Below, one piece after another: positions 35,046 through 42,133 of a DNA stretch of 64,000 nucleotides. Below the pieces are notes generated by a model. The model had not been told where the DNA came from. It worked only from the letters and a program-made list of their open reading frames with translations, and made no database searches. The DNA is from Pseudactinotalea terrae (GTDB taxonomy: Bacteria > Actinomycetota > Actinomycetes > Actinomycetales > Beutenbergiaceae): contig NZ_WNXZ01000004.1 in NCBI RefSeq assembly GCF_009733845.1, forward strand, positions 248,001 to 312,000, given 5' to 3'. The position numbers and the translations under genes were made by a program. Position 1 is the stretch's first letter. Every line of letters starts with the position of its first letter.

Positions 35046-35429
35046 TCAGCTCGTGGGCTCGGCCGGTGGGGCGAAGTCCTCCGGGCCCATGATCTTGAGG
35101 ACGCGTGCCGCGCCGGTCCACTCCGGCCAGTGCTCGTGGTGCAGGGCCATGAAGCGACGTGTCCACTCCACCGCCTCCTCCTTGGTGCGCGTGTCGTAGA
35201 GCGCGTAGCTGATCATCTCCTTCGACTCGGCGAAGGGGCCGTCGGTGATCCGGACGCCGTCGGCGTCGGCGGTGACCAGGGCGCCCGTGGCGCTCGGCGC
35301 GAGACCGGCGTTGTCGAGCATGACGCCTGCCCTGACGGCCTCTTCTCCGAGCTGCATGATCCCTTCCATGAGGGCTGCAGGCGGGGCGGTGGCGGGGGCG
35401 GTGCCCTCGAGGACGACGAGATAACGCAT
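35046..35429 (-). CDS. DGPF/YCII-domain protein (ECF42 partner)
   Basis: A 127-residue YCII-related protein containing the D-G-P-F signature (I-T-D-G-P-F-A-E-S-K-E, about 62-72) and a dimeric ferredoxin-like fold pattern. DGPF proteins are the standard genomic companions of ECF42 sigma factors; their biochemical role is not established. ATG 35429 has GGAGA upstream, and the stop abuts the sigma-gene GTG, so both are co-translated. A 62-base gap separates it from the DUF998 gene. Confidence 0.88.
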   Translation of the reverse strand: MRYLVVLEGTAPATAPPAALMEGIMQLGEEAVRAGVMLDNAGLAPSATGALVTADADGVRITDGPFAESKEMISYALYDTRTKEEAVEWTRRFMALHHEHWPEWTGAARVLKIMGPEDFAPPAEPTS

Positions 35430-35491
35430 GGTGAGTCTCCTTCGGTGATGGGGGAATTGTGTCGGGGGTCGGGGATGCGTCGTGCTGCTTC

Positions 35492-36211
35492 TCAGCCGTC
35501 CGTGCTGGGCATCTGGCGGTAGCGGTGCACCGCCAGCACGCTGAGCAGCGTCATCACGGCGACCACGGCGACGACGAAGGCGATGATCCCGGCCCCGCCC
35601 AACGCCGTGGAGGCCATCCCGGCGAACGCGAGGAAGAACGCCACGGCGATGACCCTGGTCCAGGCGGCCAGGCTCGAGAAGCCCTCCCGGGAGAGGCGAC
35701 GGGCGAGCACGAGCAGCCCCGCCGTCAGGCACGAGAAGCCGATGGCGCCCGCCCCCAGGTGGATGAGCCCGCTCGTGCTGATGGCCGCGGGCGAGGGGAC
35801 CCCGACCGGGAACCCGGCTGCCGGGTCGACCTTGACGATGCCGGCCGCGATCATGCTCACGCCGAAGGCGCCGACCAGGATCGGTGACCACCGTGCGGCC
35901 GGTCCGTGCCCGAGCGCGCGGGCGAGCCCGACGGCGAACGCGATCAGCATCGCGCCGGTCAGCACGAAGTTGACGACCTGGATCCAGCCGGGGCCACCGA
36001 GCGCGAGCTGGCTCCACGCGTGCCGGGTGAGATCGAAGCCGTCGCGCAGGACTGCCTGGGCGAGCGATGCCACGACGTAGATCGGACCAGCGATCACGCC
36101 GTAGCCGAGCAGGGACTTGGTGACGCGGTCGGCGGTCAGCGCCTCCCGGGTGCTGACGGTGCCGGCACGGGTCGGGATCAGCGGGCGAGCGGTGCGGGTC
36201 GAGGTGGACAT
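35492..36211 (-). CDS. DUF998-like membrane protein
   Basis: A 239-residue protein with about six transmembrane helices. It has the DUF998 pattern: Y-G-V-I-A-G-P-I-Y-V-V (about 35), H-A-W-S-Q-L-A-L-G-G-P-G-W-I-Q (about 64-78) and I-H-L-G-A-G-A-I-G-F (about 148). Function is unknown. Such proteins are frequently encoded beside ECF42/DGPF pairs. The ATG at 36211 is followed by a basic N-terminus. It is the first gene of the probable DUF998-DGPF-sigma-mscR-MBL transcript and diverges from the PIN gene. Confidence 0.82.
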   Translation of the reverse strand: MSTSTRTARPLIPTRAGTVSTREALTADRVTKSLLGYGVIAGPIYVVASLAQAVLRDGFDLTRHAWSQLALGGPGWIQVVNFVLTGAMLIAFAVGLARALGHGPAARWSPILVGAFGVSMIAAGIVKVDPAAGFPVGVPSPAAISTSGLIHLGAGAIGFSCLTAGLLVLARRLSREGFSSLAAWTRVIAVAFFLAFAGMASTALGGAGIIAFVVAVVAVMTLLSVLAVHRYRQMPSTDG

Positions 36212-36307
36212 GATGCGCCTCCGAGCGGCTGGTACCCCGGCGGTTCCGGGGCGACTCACTCCTCCGACGAACGGGTCGCGCCGTTTTTGCAGTGGCACGA
36301 TCGAGAC

Positions 36308-36709
36308 ATGTCCAGATACGTCATCGACGCCGCTGTCGCGATCCGACTCGCCCGCGAGGGTCTGCGACCGGACCGGCACCATCAGCTCGTGGCGCCGAAC
36401 CTGCTGCGCTCGCAGGTGCTGAGCGAGATGTACAGGGGCGTGCGCGCCGGCGAGATCGAGGAGGCCGAGGCCAGGGCCGTGCTCGACCACGTCACCACGA
36501 CGAAGATCCGACTCCTCGGGGACCGCGTCTCGCGGGCGACGGCGTGGAAGATCGCCGCCGACCTCGGCTGGGACGACACCCCGGTGGCCGAGTACCTCGC
36601 GGTGACGCGCCTGCAGGCCGACGCGTTCGTGACTCTCGACGGCGATCTCGCCCGCCTGGCGGCCGATGTCGTCCCGCTCGCCCCGTACGAGGTGCTTGCG
36701 ACGGCCTGA
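36308..36709 (+). CDS. PIN-domain (VapC-like) ribonuclease without visible antitoxin
   Basis: A 133-residue PIN-domain protein. The acidic active-site residues fit Asp7 (Y-V-I-D-A), Glu40 (V-L-S-E-M-Y), Asp90 (W-D-D-T-P) and Asp111/Asp113 (T-L-D-G-D-L), so it should be catalytically competent for Mg-dependent RNA cleavage. VapC toxins usually follow a small VapB antitoxin gene. Here the upstream 96 bases contain none, and downstream lies non-coding repeat DNA. It may be an orphan toxin or a PIN protein with a house-keeping role. Confidence 0.8.
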   Translation: MSRYVIDAAVAIRLAREGLRPDRHHQLVAPNLLRSQVLSEMYRGVRAGEIEEAEARAVLDHVTTTKIRLLGDRVSRATAWKIAADLGWDDTPVAEYLAVTRLQADAFVTLDGDLARLAADVVPLAPYEVLATA

Positions 36710-37145
36710 GCTCTCGCGACGGCCCGAGCGAGGTCTCACGACTGTCTCCGCAGGGTGGGGCGTGAGGTCGACGCCCACCCGTGGTCACCCGCGCGAGAGG
36801 TTTGCTCCCTGGCCCGGTCGTCCCCGTTCCACCCCGGTCGACGGCGGTGCGCGGCCCGGTTCGCACCGCTGGCCACCCCTGCCACTGCTGCCTCACGTGC
36901 CGCTCCCCTCCCGTGGTCACCCCGTCGAGCACGGACGCGCACCGCGGTGGCGCCCTCCGAGGACGCCAGGCTCACCCCCTTTTCCTGCTGATCCGAAGCC
37001 GTTGGCCTTCGGCGGCAGTCCTCCCGTGATCACCCGGAGCACGAGGCGCCCCTCGGACGCGTCTGCCACGTGCGATCACCCACTGTTGATCCCGCGGACC
37101 GTCCCGGCAGGGTGGTGTGTCGGTGGTGCGTGGTTGAGTTCTCGT
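36710..37145. repeat. Gene-free 436-base stretch with dispersed CCCGTGRTCACCC repeats
   Basis: No credible gene. Three near-identical 13-base elements occur: CCCGTGGTCACCC at 36778 and 36910, and CCCGTGATCACCC at 37023. A weaker relative is CACGTGCGATCACCC near 37069. Each has a GTGRTCAC core, which is self-complementary in the GTGATCAC form. Distances are 132 and 113 bases. The stretch leads directly into the second 13E12 gene, so the elements could be regulator or nuclease binding sites. Confidence 0.5.
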
Positions 37146-38666
37146 ATGGATGTTCTACCTCTTGGTCTGGTCGGTGACGGGGCGCTGCGTGCTGCCGTGG
37201 CCGCTGATCGTGAGGTGACGCGCATGGAGGGTGCTCGGCTCGATCATCTGGCGCAGTACCTGGCCGAGGCCCGGCAGGGCTACGTGGCGCCGCCGGTGGT
37301 GCTGCCCGGTGAGGAGCTGTTGCTGCGGCTGGGTGGGGTGGGGACCCCGGAGGTGGCCGAGTTCACCGTGTGCGAGGTAGCCGGGGCGCTGGGACTGTCG
37401 CAGGCCGCCGCGACGGGGTTGTGCGCCGATGTGCTGGACCTCAGCTCGCGGTTGCGGCAGGTCGCAGGGTGCGTGCGCGATGGGTCGTTGCCGTTCGTGC
37501 GGGCGCGGATGATCGCCCGCCGCACCCGCGACCTCACGGTCGCCGAGTGCGAGCTGGTGCAAGCCCGGTTGCTGCAGCTGCGGGACACCGGACGCGGGCC
37601 GATGCCGGTGGCGGCGCTGGTACCGATGGGCCGGTTGCGGCACATGGTCGATCAGGCCGTGCTGACCGTGCGCGGACCCGACACCGTGGAGCAGGCCGAG
37701 GCCAAGGGCGCCGCCTCCCTTCATGTCGAGGTCGTGCACGAAGCCGGAGGCGCCACCGACCTCGCCGCCCGCCTCGCCACCGCCGATGCCGCCCGCCTCG
37801 ACGCCCGGCTGGACGAGATCGCTGGCTGGCTGACCGACCTCGGTGACGGTCGTCCGAAGACGATCCTGCGCGCCGTCGCCCTGGGGCTGCTCGCCGACCC
37901 CGACCTCCTTACCGCGCTGACCGAGATGCGCGACTACCACCGCAACGCCATGGCCGAGGGCCGCGCGCCCGACGCGATCGCGAACCAGGCGGGCGCTGCG
38001 GCGGTGACGCCCGCGGCTCCCGCTGCTGGGGTGGCGGGGTTGCCGGCAGGTGTGCTGGAGAAGCTCGCCAAGATGCGGTCCACGGTCCTGTACCTGCACC
38101 TGGACCGGGCGTCTGGGACCTGGTGCGAAGAGGGCGCCGGAGTGCTTAGCAAGGAGCAGGCGCGCCAGATCGTGGGCCATTCCCAGGTCACGATCAGGCC
38201 GGTGCTGGACCTGTCCGAACCGCTCGCCTACACCGGGTACGTGGCGCCGCCCAAGCTGAAGCGACAGCTCGCCCTGCTCAACGCCGGCTACTGCACGTTC
38301 CCGCACTGCCACCGTCGCGCCATGGTCAGCGATGTCGATCACCAGCACCCCTACGCCGACGGCGGCCCGACCGCCTCGCTCAACACCCACCGACTGTGCC
38401 GCAAGCACCACCGCGCCAAGGACCAAGGCCGCTGGCGAGTCGTCCAACCCGCGCCCGGGATCTGGATCTGGTCCTCCCCCGCCGGAGCGGTCTGGCTCGT
38501 CACCAACGGCACCACCACACCACTGAACGGGATCTTCGTCACGCCTGCCGCTCGCGGCCTCGGTGAGCCGGGGCCAGGCGCCGGCCACGACCCCGGAAAT
38601 CTGAGGGGATGGCCGCTCACAGCCGAGGAGTACGACGTCACCCACGGCTTCGTCGACACCGGATGA
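37146..38666 (+). CDS. 13E12/DUF222 HNH endonuclease-domain protein (second copy)
   Basis: A 506-residue DUF222-HNH protein, diverged from the copy at 5376-6848. The DUF222 region is about 60-300 (A-E-F-T-V-C-E-V-A-G-A-L-G-L-S). The HNH domain is about 390-440: C-T-F-P-H-C, S-D-V-D-H-Q-H-P-Y-A-D-G-G, N-T-H-R-L-C-R-K-H-H. The C-terminal W-V/I-W-S-S-P-A-G is the region usually following HNH in this family. ATG 37146 is the start; the open frame continues upstream without coding character. It lies next to a repeat-bearing gene-free region. Confidence 0.85.
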   Translation: MDVLPLGLVGDGALRAAVAADREVTRMEGARLDHLAQYLAEARQGYVAPPVVLPGEELLLRLGGVGTPEVAEFTVCEVAGALGLSQAAATGLCADVLDLSSRLRQVAGCVRDGSLPFVRARMIARRTRDLTVAECELVQARLLQLRDTGRGPMPVAALVPMGRLRHMVDQAVLTVRGPDTVEQAEAKGAASLHVEVVHEAGGATDLAARLATADAARLDARLDEIAGWLTDLGDGRPKTILRAVALGLLADPDLLTALTEMRDYHRNAMAEGRAPDAIANQAGAAAVTPAAPAAGVAGLPAGVLEKLAKMRSTVLYLHLDRASGTWCEEGAGVLSKEQARQIVGHSQVTIRPVLDLSEPLAYTGYVAPPKLKRQLALLNAGYCTFPHCHRRAMVSDVDHQHPYADGGPTASLNTHRLCRKHHRAKDQGRWRVVQPAPGIWIWSSPAGAVWLVTNGTTTPLNGIFVTPAARGLGEPGPGAGHDPGNLRGWPLTAEEYDVTHGFVDTG

Positions 38667-38701
38667 CCCATCGGGTCACCCCGCCGGGTTGATCGAGGCG
38701 A

Positions 38702-39106
38702 TCAGGTCCGGTCCATGCGAAAGACCGGATGGTGTCCGGCGACCTGGTGGAGATCGGAGACCGATGCCTCGCGGCGCACGCCGACGTGAGGGCGTGCGCC
38801 TGGTGCGATGGCCAGATAGCGGCGCAGGATCGGTGCGCGCTCACCGACGGGCACGAGCGTGAGCCGAACACGCCGGTCGCGACCGCGGCGTCGGATGCGG
38901 GCACGGCCGCCCAGGTCGACGATCACGATCGGCACGGCATGCGTACGGCCGGACCGCCGGCCTGGCACCAGGAGCACGGCCGCCTGGTGGGGTGTGCCCC
39001 AGCCCCGCGAGTAGAGCGCTACGTCGAGGGCAATCCACCACCGCATCAGCCGGCCGGGACGGCCACCGGCGTACAGCGCGCGCTTCAGTGCGGCGAACCG
39101 GCTCAA
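38702..39106 (-). pseudogene. Deazaflavin-dependent nitroreductase-like gene with probable internal deletion
   Basis: A 134-residue frame whose two ends match the actinobacterial nitroreductase/quinone-reductase (DDN-like) family: R-F-A-A-L-K-R-A-L-Y-A-G-G-R-P, V-P-G-R-R-S-G-R-T at the start, and A-P-I-L-R-R-Y-L-A-I-A-P-G-A-R-P-H at the end. Between them the usual segment (pattern ...Y-L-V-S-M-L-G-E-D...W-V-R-N-V-R-A-A, about 25 residues) is missing, and V-I-V-D-L joins directly to G-G-R-A. That segment forms part of the cofactor/substrate pocket, so the product is probably inactive. The TTG start overlaps the membrane-protein stop (TTGA); GTG 39127 is an alternative. Confidence 0.6.
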
Positions 39107-39567
39107 GCGCGAGCGTCCCGTCGCCACAGCTTGACGACCGCCACGACCCCGGGCAGCACCGGGAGCAGCAGCAGCCAACCCATCACGGGCGCCAGTCCGA
39201 CCTCGCCCGAGGTATCGACCGTCGTCAGCCCCGCCAGCGCGATGGCGACAGCGGCCACCAGCGCCACCGTCGCCAACCATGCCGACCAGGCCTTGCCGGA
39301 TCGGGCCGCCCAGATCGTGCTGAGCCAGCCCAGGGCACCGAGTCCGGTGACCGTCAACAGGATCGCGACGTACGCCTGCACGCCTGCCTCGACCTCTCGG
39401 GCGCCGAAGGTCGGATAGGTCGCGCGCAGGTGATCGGCGAGCACCTGGGTCGTGGACACGTCGATCAGCGCATAGGCGCCGACCGCGAGGGTCAGGGCGA
39501 GCCCGGCCCACAGGGCAGGCAAGGCGCGGCGCTGGCGCGGGGCAGTCGGGTGAGTCGTCGTGGTCAT
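39103..39567 (-). CDS. Four-helix membrane protein of unknown function, TetR-controlled
   Basis: Not assigned to a family. 154 residues with four hydrophobic helices (about 14-38, 62-85, 92-115 and 120-145) and a basic cytoplasmic end R-R-D-A-R-A. ATG 39567 has GGAGG upstream. It diverges from a tetR gene, and a perfect 15-base palindrome lies 25 bases before its start. It is coupled to the nitroreductase-like remnant downstream. Its overall shape resembles small redox- or stress-associated membrane proteins. Confidence 0.75.
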   Translation of the reverse strand: MTTTTHPTAPRQRRALPALWAGLALTLAVGAYALIDVSTTQVLADHLRATYPTFGAREVEAGVQAYVAILLTVTGLGALGWLSTIWAARSGKAWSAWLATVALVAAVAIALAGLTTVDTSGEVGLAPVMGWLLLLPVLPGVVAVVKLWRRDARA

Positions 39568-39591
39568 GTGGACCTCCGTCCCTGGTGGTTT

Positions 39592-39606
39592 AGACAGTGA
39601 CTGTCT
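39592..39606. promoter_or_regulatory. Probable TetR operator
   Basis: AGACAGT-G-ACTGTCT is a perfect 7-bp inverted repeat around one base, located between the divergent membrane-protein and tetR genes, close to the start of the former. Size, symmetry and position fit a TetR-dimer site. Confidence 0.7.
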
Positions 39607-39652
39607 GCTTGCACTTCACTGTGCCATCGCGATTGCCAGCGAGTCAATGCCA

Positions 39653-39682
39653 TTCAGAGAGTTACTTCCTGCTTGCTACGAT
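39653..39682 (+). promoter_or_regulatory. Putative promoter of the tetR gene (leaderless transcript)
   Basis: TTCAGA (39653-39658), 18-base spacer, TACGAT (39677-39682). The expected transcription start falls at about 39689-39690, on the second candidate ATG of the tetR gene, so the mRNA could be leaderless. Neither ATG has a Shine-Dalgarno sequence, which agrees with this. Confidence 0.45.
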
Positions 39683-39689
39683 GGGCGAC

Positions 39690-40271
39690 ATGGCAGGTCT
39701 CCGCGAGCAGTGGCGCCACGCTGCGATGCGCACCATCCAGGAACGTGCGCTCGACCTGTTCGACGAGCGAGGGTTCGACGCCGTCACGATCGAGCAGGTC
39801 GCGGCGGCAGCCGAGGTGTCGCCGTCGTCGGTGTACCGCTACTTCGGGACGAAGGAAGGACTCCTCGTCGCCGATGACTTCGACACCCTCACCGATGAGC
39901 AGCTCGCGTCACTGGTGGACCCGACCGACCCGATCGGGAGCCTCCTCGGCTCGGTGCTCAGGTACGAGGACCCCGGTCAGGAGGAGGCCGGCGAACCGAC
40001 ATCGCGCCGTCGGGTGCGCTACTTCTTCAGCGAGCCTTCGGTGCGCGCCGCCGTGCTCGCCACGCTCGACCGCGCTGCCAAGCGCCTCGCACCGCTGCTC
40101 GTTGCCGAGCGCACGCTCAGTCCCACCCAGGCGCACGTCGTGACGCATGCGCTCGCCTTCGGGTATTTCGCGGCCCTCGAGCGCTGGTTCGACGAAGGCA
40201 GCACCCGCCCGATCGCCGACTACGTCGACGAAGGGATGGGACCGCTGCGGTCCATCTGGCCGAGCGGCTGA
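39690..40271 (+). CDS. TetR family transcriptional regulator
   Basis: A 193-residue TetR-type repressor. The N-terminal helix-turn-helix spans about 10-55 (A-L-D-L-F-D-E-R-G-F-D-A-V-T-I, then V-S-P-S-S-V-Y-R-Y-F-G-T-K-E-G). The helical ligand domain follows (about 60-190). Start ATG 39690 is preferred because it coincides with the predicted transcription start; ATG 39681 would add three residues. It probably represses itself and the divergent membrane-protein/nitroreductase-like genes through the palindrome at 39592-39606. Confidence 0.88.
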   Translation: MAGLREQWRHAAMRTIQERALDLFDERGFDAVTIEQVAAAAEVSPSSVYRYFGTKEGLLVADDFDTLTDEQLASLVDPTDPIGSLLGSVLRYEDPGQEEAGEPTSRRRVRYFFSEPSVRAAVLATLDRAAKRLAPLLVAERTLSPTQAHVVTHALAFGYFAALERWFDEGSTRPIADYVDEGMGPLRSIWPSG

Positions 40272-40292
40272 CGGTCGTCAGCGTCGCCGGGC

Positions 40293-40853
40293 TCATCGCA
40301 GCGGCACGAACCGATAGCTCCCGTGCTCGGTGACCTCGTCGACCCCGCCCCGGCGGTCGACGAGGGTCATCGTGCCGCGCACGGGAACCACGAGCCGGGC
40401 GTCGTCGGCGAGGGAGCCCAACAGGTCGCGCGGGATCTCGCGCGCCTCCGCGGATACGAGGATCCGGTCGTACGGGCCGTGCTCCGGGATCCCGACGACG
40501 CCCGGCCGGGCGGCCTCGATGCTCGCCCAGGGCCACTCGCCCTTGGCGAGGTTGGTCTGCCCCCAGGTGACGAGCGCGGGCTCGAGCTCGACCCCGCGGA
40601 CGCGGCCGGTGGGCCCCACCAGCTCGGCGAGCAACGCCGTCGTCCACCCCGAGCCGGAGCCGACATCGAGCACCGAGTCACCCAGCTGCGGATCCAGCAG
40701 CGCGAGCATGTCGCGCACGGTGCGCGGCTGCGAGCACGTCTGCTCGTGGCCGATCTGGATGGGACCGTCGAAGGCCGCGCGAACCCGCGCGCCCTCAGGA
40801 AGGAACCACGACCGCCGGGCGGCGGCGAACGCGGCGTCGAGGCGATCACCCAT
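40293..40853 (-). CDS. pcm: Protein-L-isoaspartate O-methyltransferase-like protein
   Basis: A 186-residue class-I SAM-dependent methyltransferase of the PCMT family, which repairs isoaspartyl residues in aged proteins. Typical blocks are I-Q-I-G-H-E-Q-T-C-S-Q-P (about 36-47; family consensus uses G-x-x-x-S-x-P), the SAM motif V-L-D-V-G-S-G-S-G-W (about 66-75), and V-S-A-E-A-R-E-I-P (about 137). ATG 40853 is preferred over an upstream in-frame start at 40958, which would run into the met promoter region. It diverges from the riboswitch-led methionine operon, a suggestive pairing since both concern SAM. Confidence 0.85.
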   Translation of the reverse strand: MGDRLDAAFAAARRSWFLPEGARVRAAFDGPIQIGHEQTCSQPRTVRDMLALLDPQLGDSVLDVGSGSGWTTALLAELVGPTGRVRGVELEPALVTWGQTNLAKGEWPWASIEAARPGVVGIPEHGPYDRILVSAEAREIPRDLLGSLADDARLVVPVRGTMTLVDRRGGVDEVTEHGSYRFVPLR

Positions 40854-40916
40854 CGGTCCACCCAAGCATGCGACCGCGCGTCGCGTCTCGACATGTGGTC
40901 CAGATGATGAGCGAGC

Positions 40917-40945
40917 ATGACCGCCAGGCGGGCAGCTCCTACGCT
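40917..40945 (+). promoter_or_regulatory. Promoter of the metF-metE transcript
   Basis: ATGACC (40917-40922), 17-base spacer, TACGCT (40940-40945), close to the housekeeping consensus TTGACA/TATAAT for high-GC actinobacteria. The predicted start at about 40951 is immediately before the riboswitch P1 strand (40955), as expected for a riboswitch leader. Confidence 0.6.
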
Positions 40946-40954
40946 TGCCACATC

Positions 40955-41050
40955 CCATCCAGAGCGGCCGAGAGTCCTGGCTCGTCGACGCCGCAGCAAC
41001 CCCCAGTGGCAGGCCTGCCGAGGGAAGGGTGCTAACGCCAGGACCGATGG
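40955..41050 (+). promoter_or_regulatory. SAM-I-clan riboswitch (SAM-IV or SAM-I/IV like, no P4)
   Basis: The leader shows the SAM-I core. P1 is CCATC (40955-40959) with GATGG (41046-41050). P2 is GCGGC-CGAG (40964-40972) with CTCG (40981-40984) and GCCGC (40990-40994), with a kink-turn-like TCGA. The conserved GCAGCAACC follows. P3 is around GGCAGGCCTGCC, then AAGGGTGCTAA. The P2 loop GTCCTGG pairs with CCAGGAC (41038-41044) as the expected pseudoknot. P1 resumes right after the pseudoknot, so P4 is absent, as in SAM-IV-type members. It precedes methionine genes. The 3' strand of P1 touches the GGAG that serves the next ORF, indicating translational control. Confidence 0.88.
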
Positions 41051-41057
41051 AGTCCCC

Positions 41058-41099
41058 ATGGCCACCACTGTCTGCCTCGTCCGCGAGGCCCCCCGATGA
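41058..41099 (+). CDS. 13-codon leader peptide coupled to metF
   Basis: ATG at 41058 opens the peptide M-A-T-T-V-C-L-V-R-E-A-P-R. Its TGA (41097-41099) overlaps the metF ATG (41096-41098) as ATGA. Its ribosome-binding site GGAG (41049-41053 region) overlaps the 3' strand of riboswitch helix P1. SAM binding would stabilise P1 and block translation of this ORF, and through coupling metF. The peptide itself is not a Met- or Cys-rich attenuator. metF also has a weaker GAGG of its own, so coupling may be partial. Confidence 0.6.
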   Translation: MATTVCLVREAPR

Positions 41100-42031
41100 G
41101 CACGGCTAGCCTCTTCTCCGTGCCCGCCGTCAGCCCGACCGTCTCGTTCGAGCTGTACCCGCCGCGCACCCCGCGCGGTGCCGAGACGCTGCCCGCGACG
41201 GTCGCGCGGCTCGCCGCCGTGCAGCCCGAGTTCTTCTCGGTCACCTACGGCGCGAGCGGGAGGACGGCCGAGACCTCCGGAGCGTTGCTCGCCCACATCC
41301 TCGAGCACACCAGCGTGGCGCCGATCGCCCACCTCACGTGCGTGGGGGCCTCGGAGCAGCACCTCGACGAGGTGGTCACCGGCCTCATCAGGATCGGCGT
41401 GCGCGACTTCCTCGCGCTGCGCGGCGACCCGCCCGAGGGGGAGCCGGACTGGCGCCCGCACCCCGCGGGGTACACGACGGCGAGCGAGCTCGTCGCGCTG
41501 CTGCGCCGGGTCGAGGCGCGCGAGCTCGCGGGCAGCGAGGACACGGCGAGCCCGCTGAGCATCGCGGTCGCGGCCTATCCGGGCGGCAGCTACGACGAGG
41601 CCGGCCGCCCGCTGATCGAGCCTCACACGATCCAGGCGTTGCGGGCCAAGCAGGATGCCGGTGCCGACTATGCGATCACGCAGGTCTTCTACGAACCCGC
41701 CAGCTATGCGGCGTTCGTGCAGGCCGCGCGGGATGCCGGCATCCACATCCCGATCGTGCCTGGCATCATCCCGCTGACCGATCCACGGCGACTGCGCCGG
41801 CTGGAGTCGCTCACCGGGGTGCCGGTGCCGCAGTCACTGCTCGATCACCTCGACTCGGCGACGGACCCCGAGGAGCGGTACGCCCGCGGTCTCGCCGCGG
41901 GGGCCGCGCTGGTGCGGGGCGTCCTCGACGCCGGTGCCCCAGGCCTGCACGTCTACACCTTCAACTCGGCGGGCCCCTCACTGGACCTGCTCGCCGCCGC
42001 CGGCATCCGCACCGCCGCCGACACCCACTGA
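41096..42031 (+). CDS. metF: 5,10-methylenetetrahydrofolate reductase
   Basis: A 311-residue (bacterial short type) flavoprotein that reduces 5,10-methylene-THF to 5-methyl-THF, the methyl donor for MetE. Family marks are S-F-E-L-Y-P-P-R (about 17-24, with the catalytic Glu), F-F-S-V-T-Y-G-A-S-G (about 46), P-I-A-H-L-T-C-V-G (about 77), L-A-L-R-G-D-P-P (about 103-110) and A-D-Y-A-I-T-Q-V-F-Y-E (about 189). It is cytoplasmic. It is the first enzyme gene behind the SAM riboswitch and is separated from metE by 102 bases. Expression should fall when SAM is abundant. Confidence 0.95.
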   Translation: MSTASLFSVPAVSPTVSFELYPPRTPRGAETLPATVARLAAVQPEFFSVTYGASGRTAETSGALLAHILEHTSVAPIAHLTCVGASEQHLDEVVTGLIRIGVRDFLALRGDPPEGEPDWRPHPAGYTTASELVALLRRVEARELAGSEDTASPLSIAVAAYPGGSYDEAGRPLIEPHTIQALRAKQDAGADYAITQVFYEPASYAAFVQAARDAGIHIPIVPGIIPLTDPRRLRRLESLTGVPVPQSLLDHLDSATDPEERYARGLAAGAALVRGVLDAGAPGLHVYTFNSAGPSLDLLAAAGIRTAADTH

Positions 42032-42133
42032 GCCCTGCCTGCCCGGGCCCGGTGCCCTCGGGCTCCGGTCACCACCCCGTTCGGCATGCCTTGACGACAC
42101 CTTCCGCGCACTCGAGCACCTGGAGATCCACCG

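Noticed and set aside
35430-36307. ECF42-type promoter (TGTCGA plus CGAC/CGTC) in front of the DGPF or DUF998 gene
   Set aside because: No pair with suitable spacing was found in either gap; TGTCTCGA near 36300 is too far from any -10-like element.
36778-37035. Possible CRISPR array
   Set aside because: Only three to four 13-base elements with spacings of 132 and 113 bases and no cas genes; not an array.
42032-42133. Second riboswitch between metF and metE
   Set aside because: The gap contains GC-rich sequence without the GCAACC/GGTGCTAA core or matching helices.
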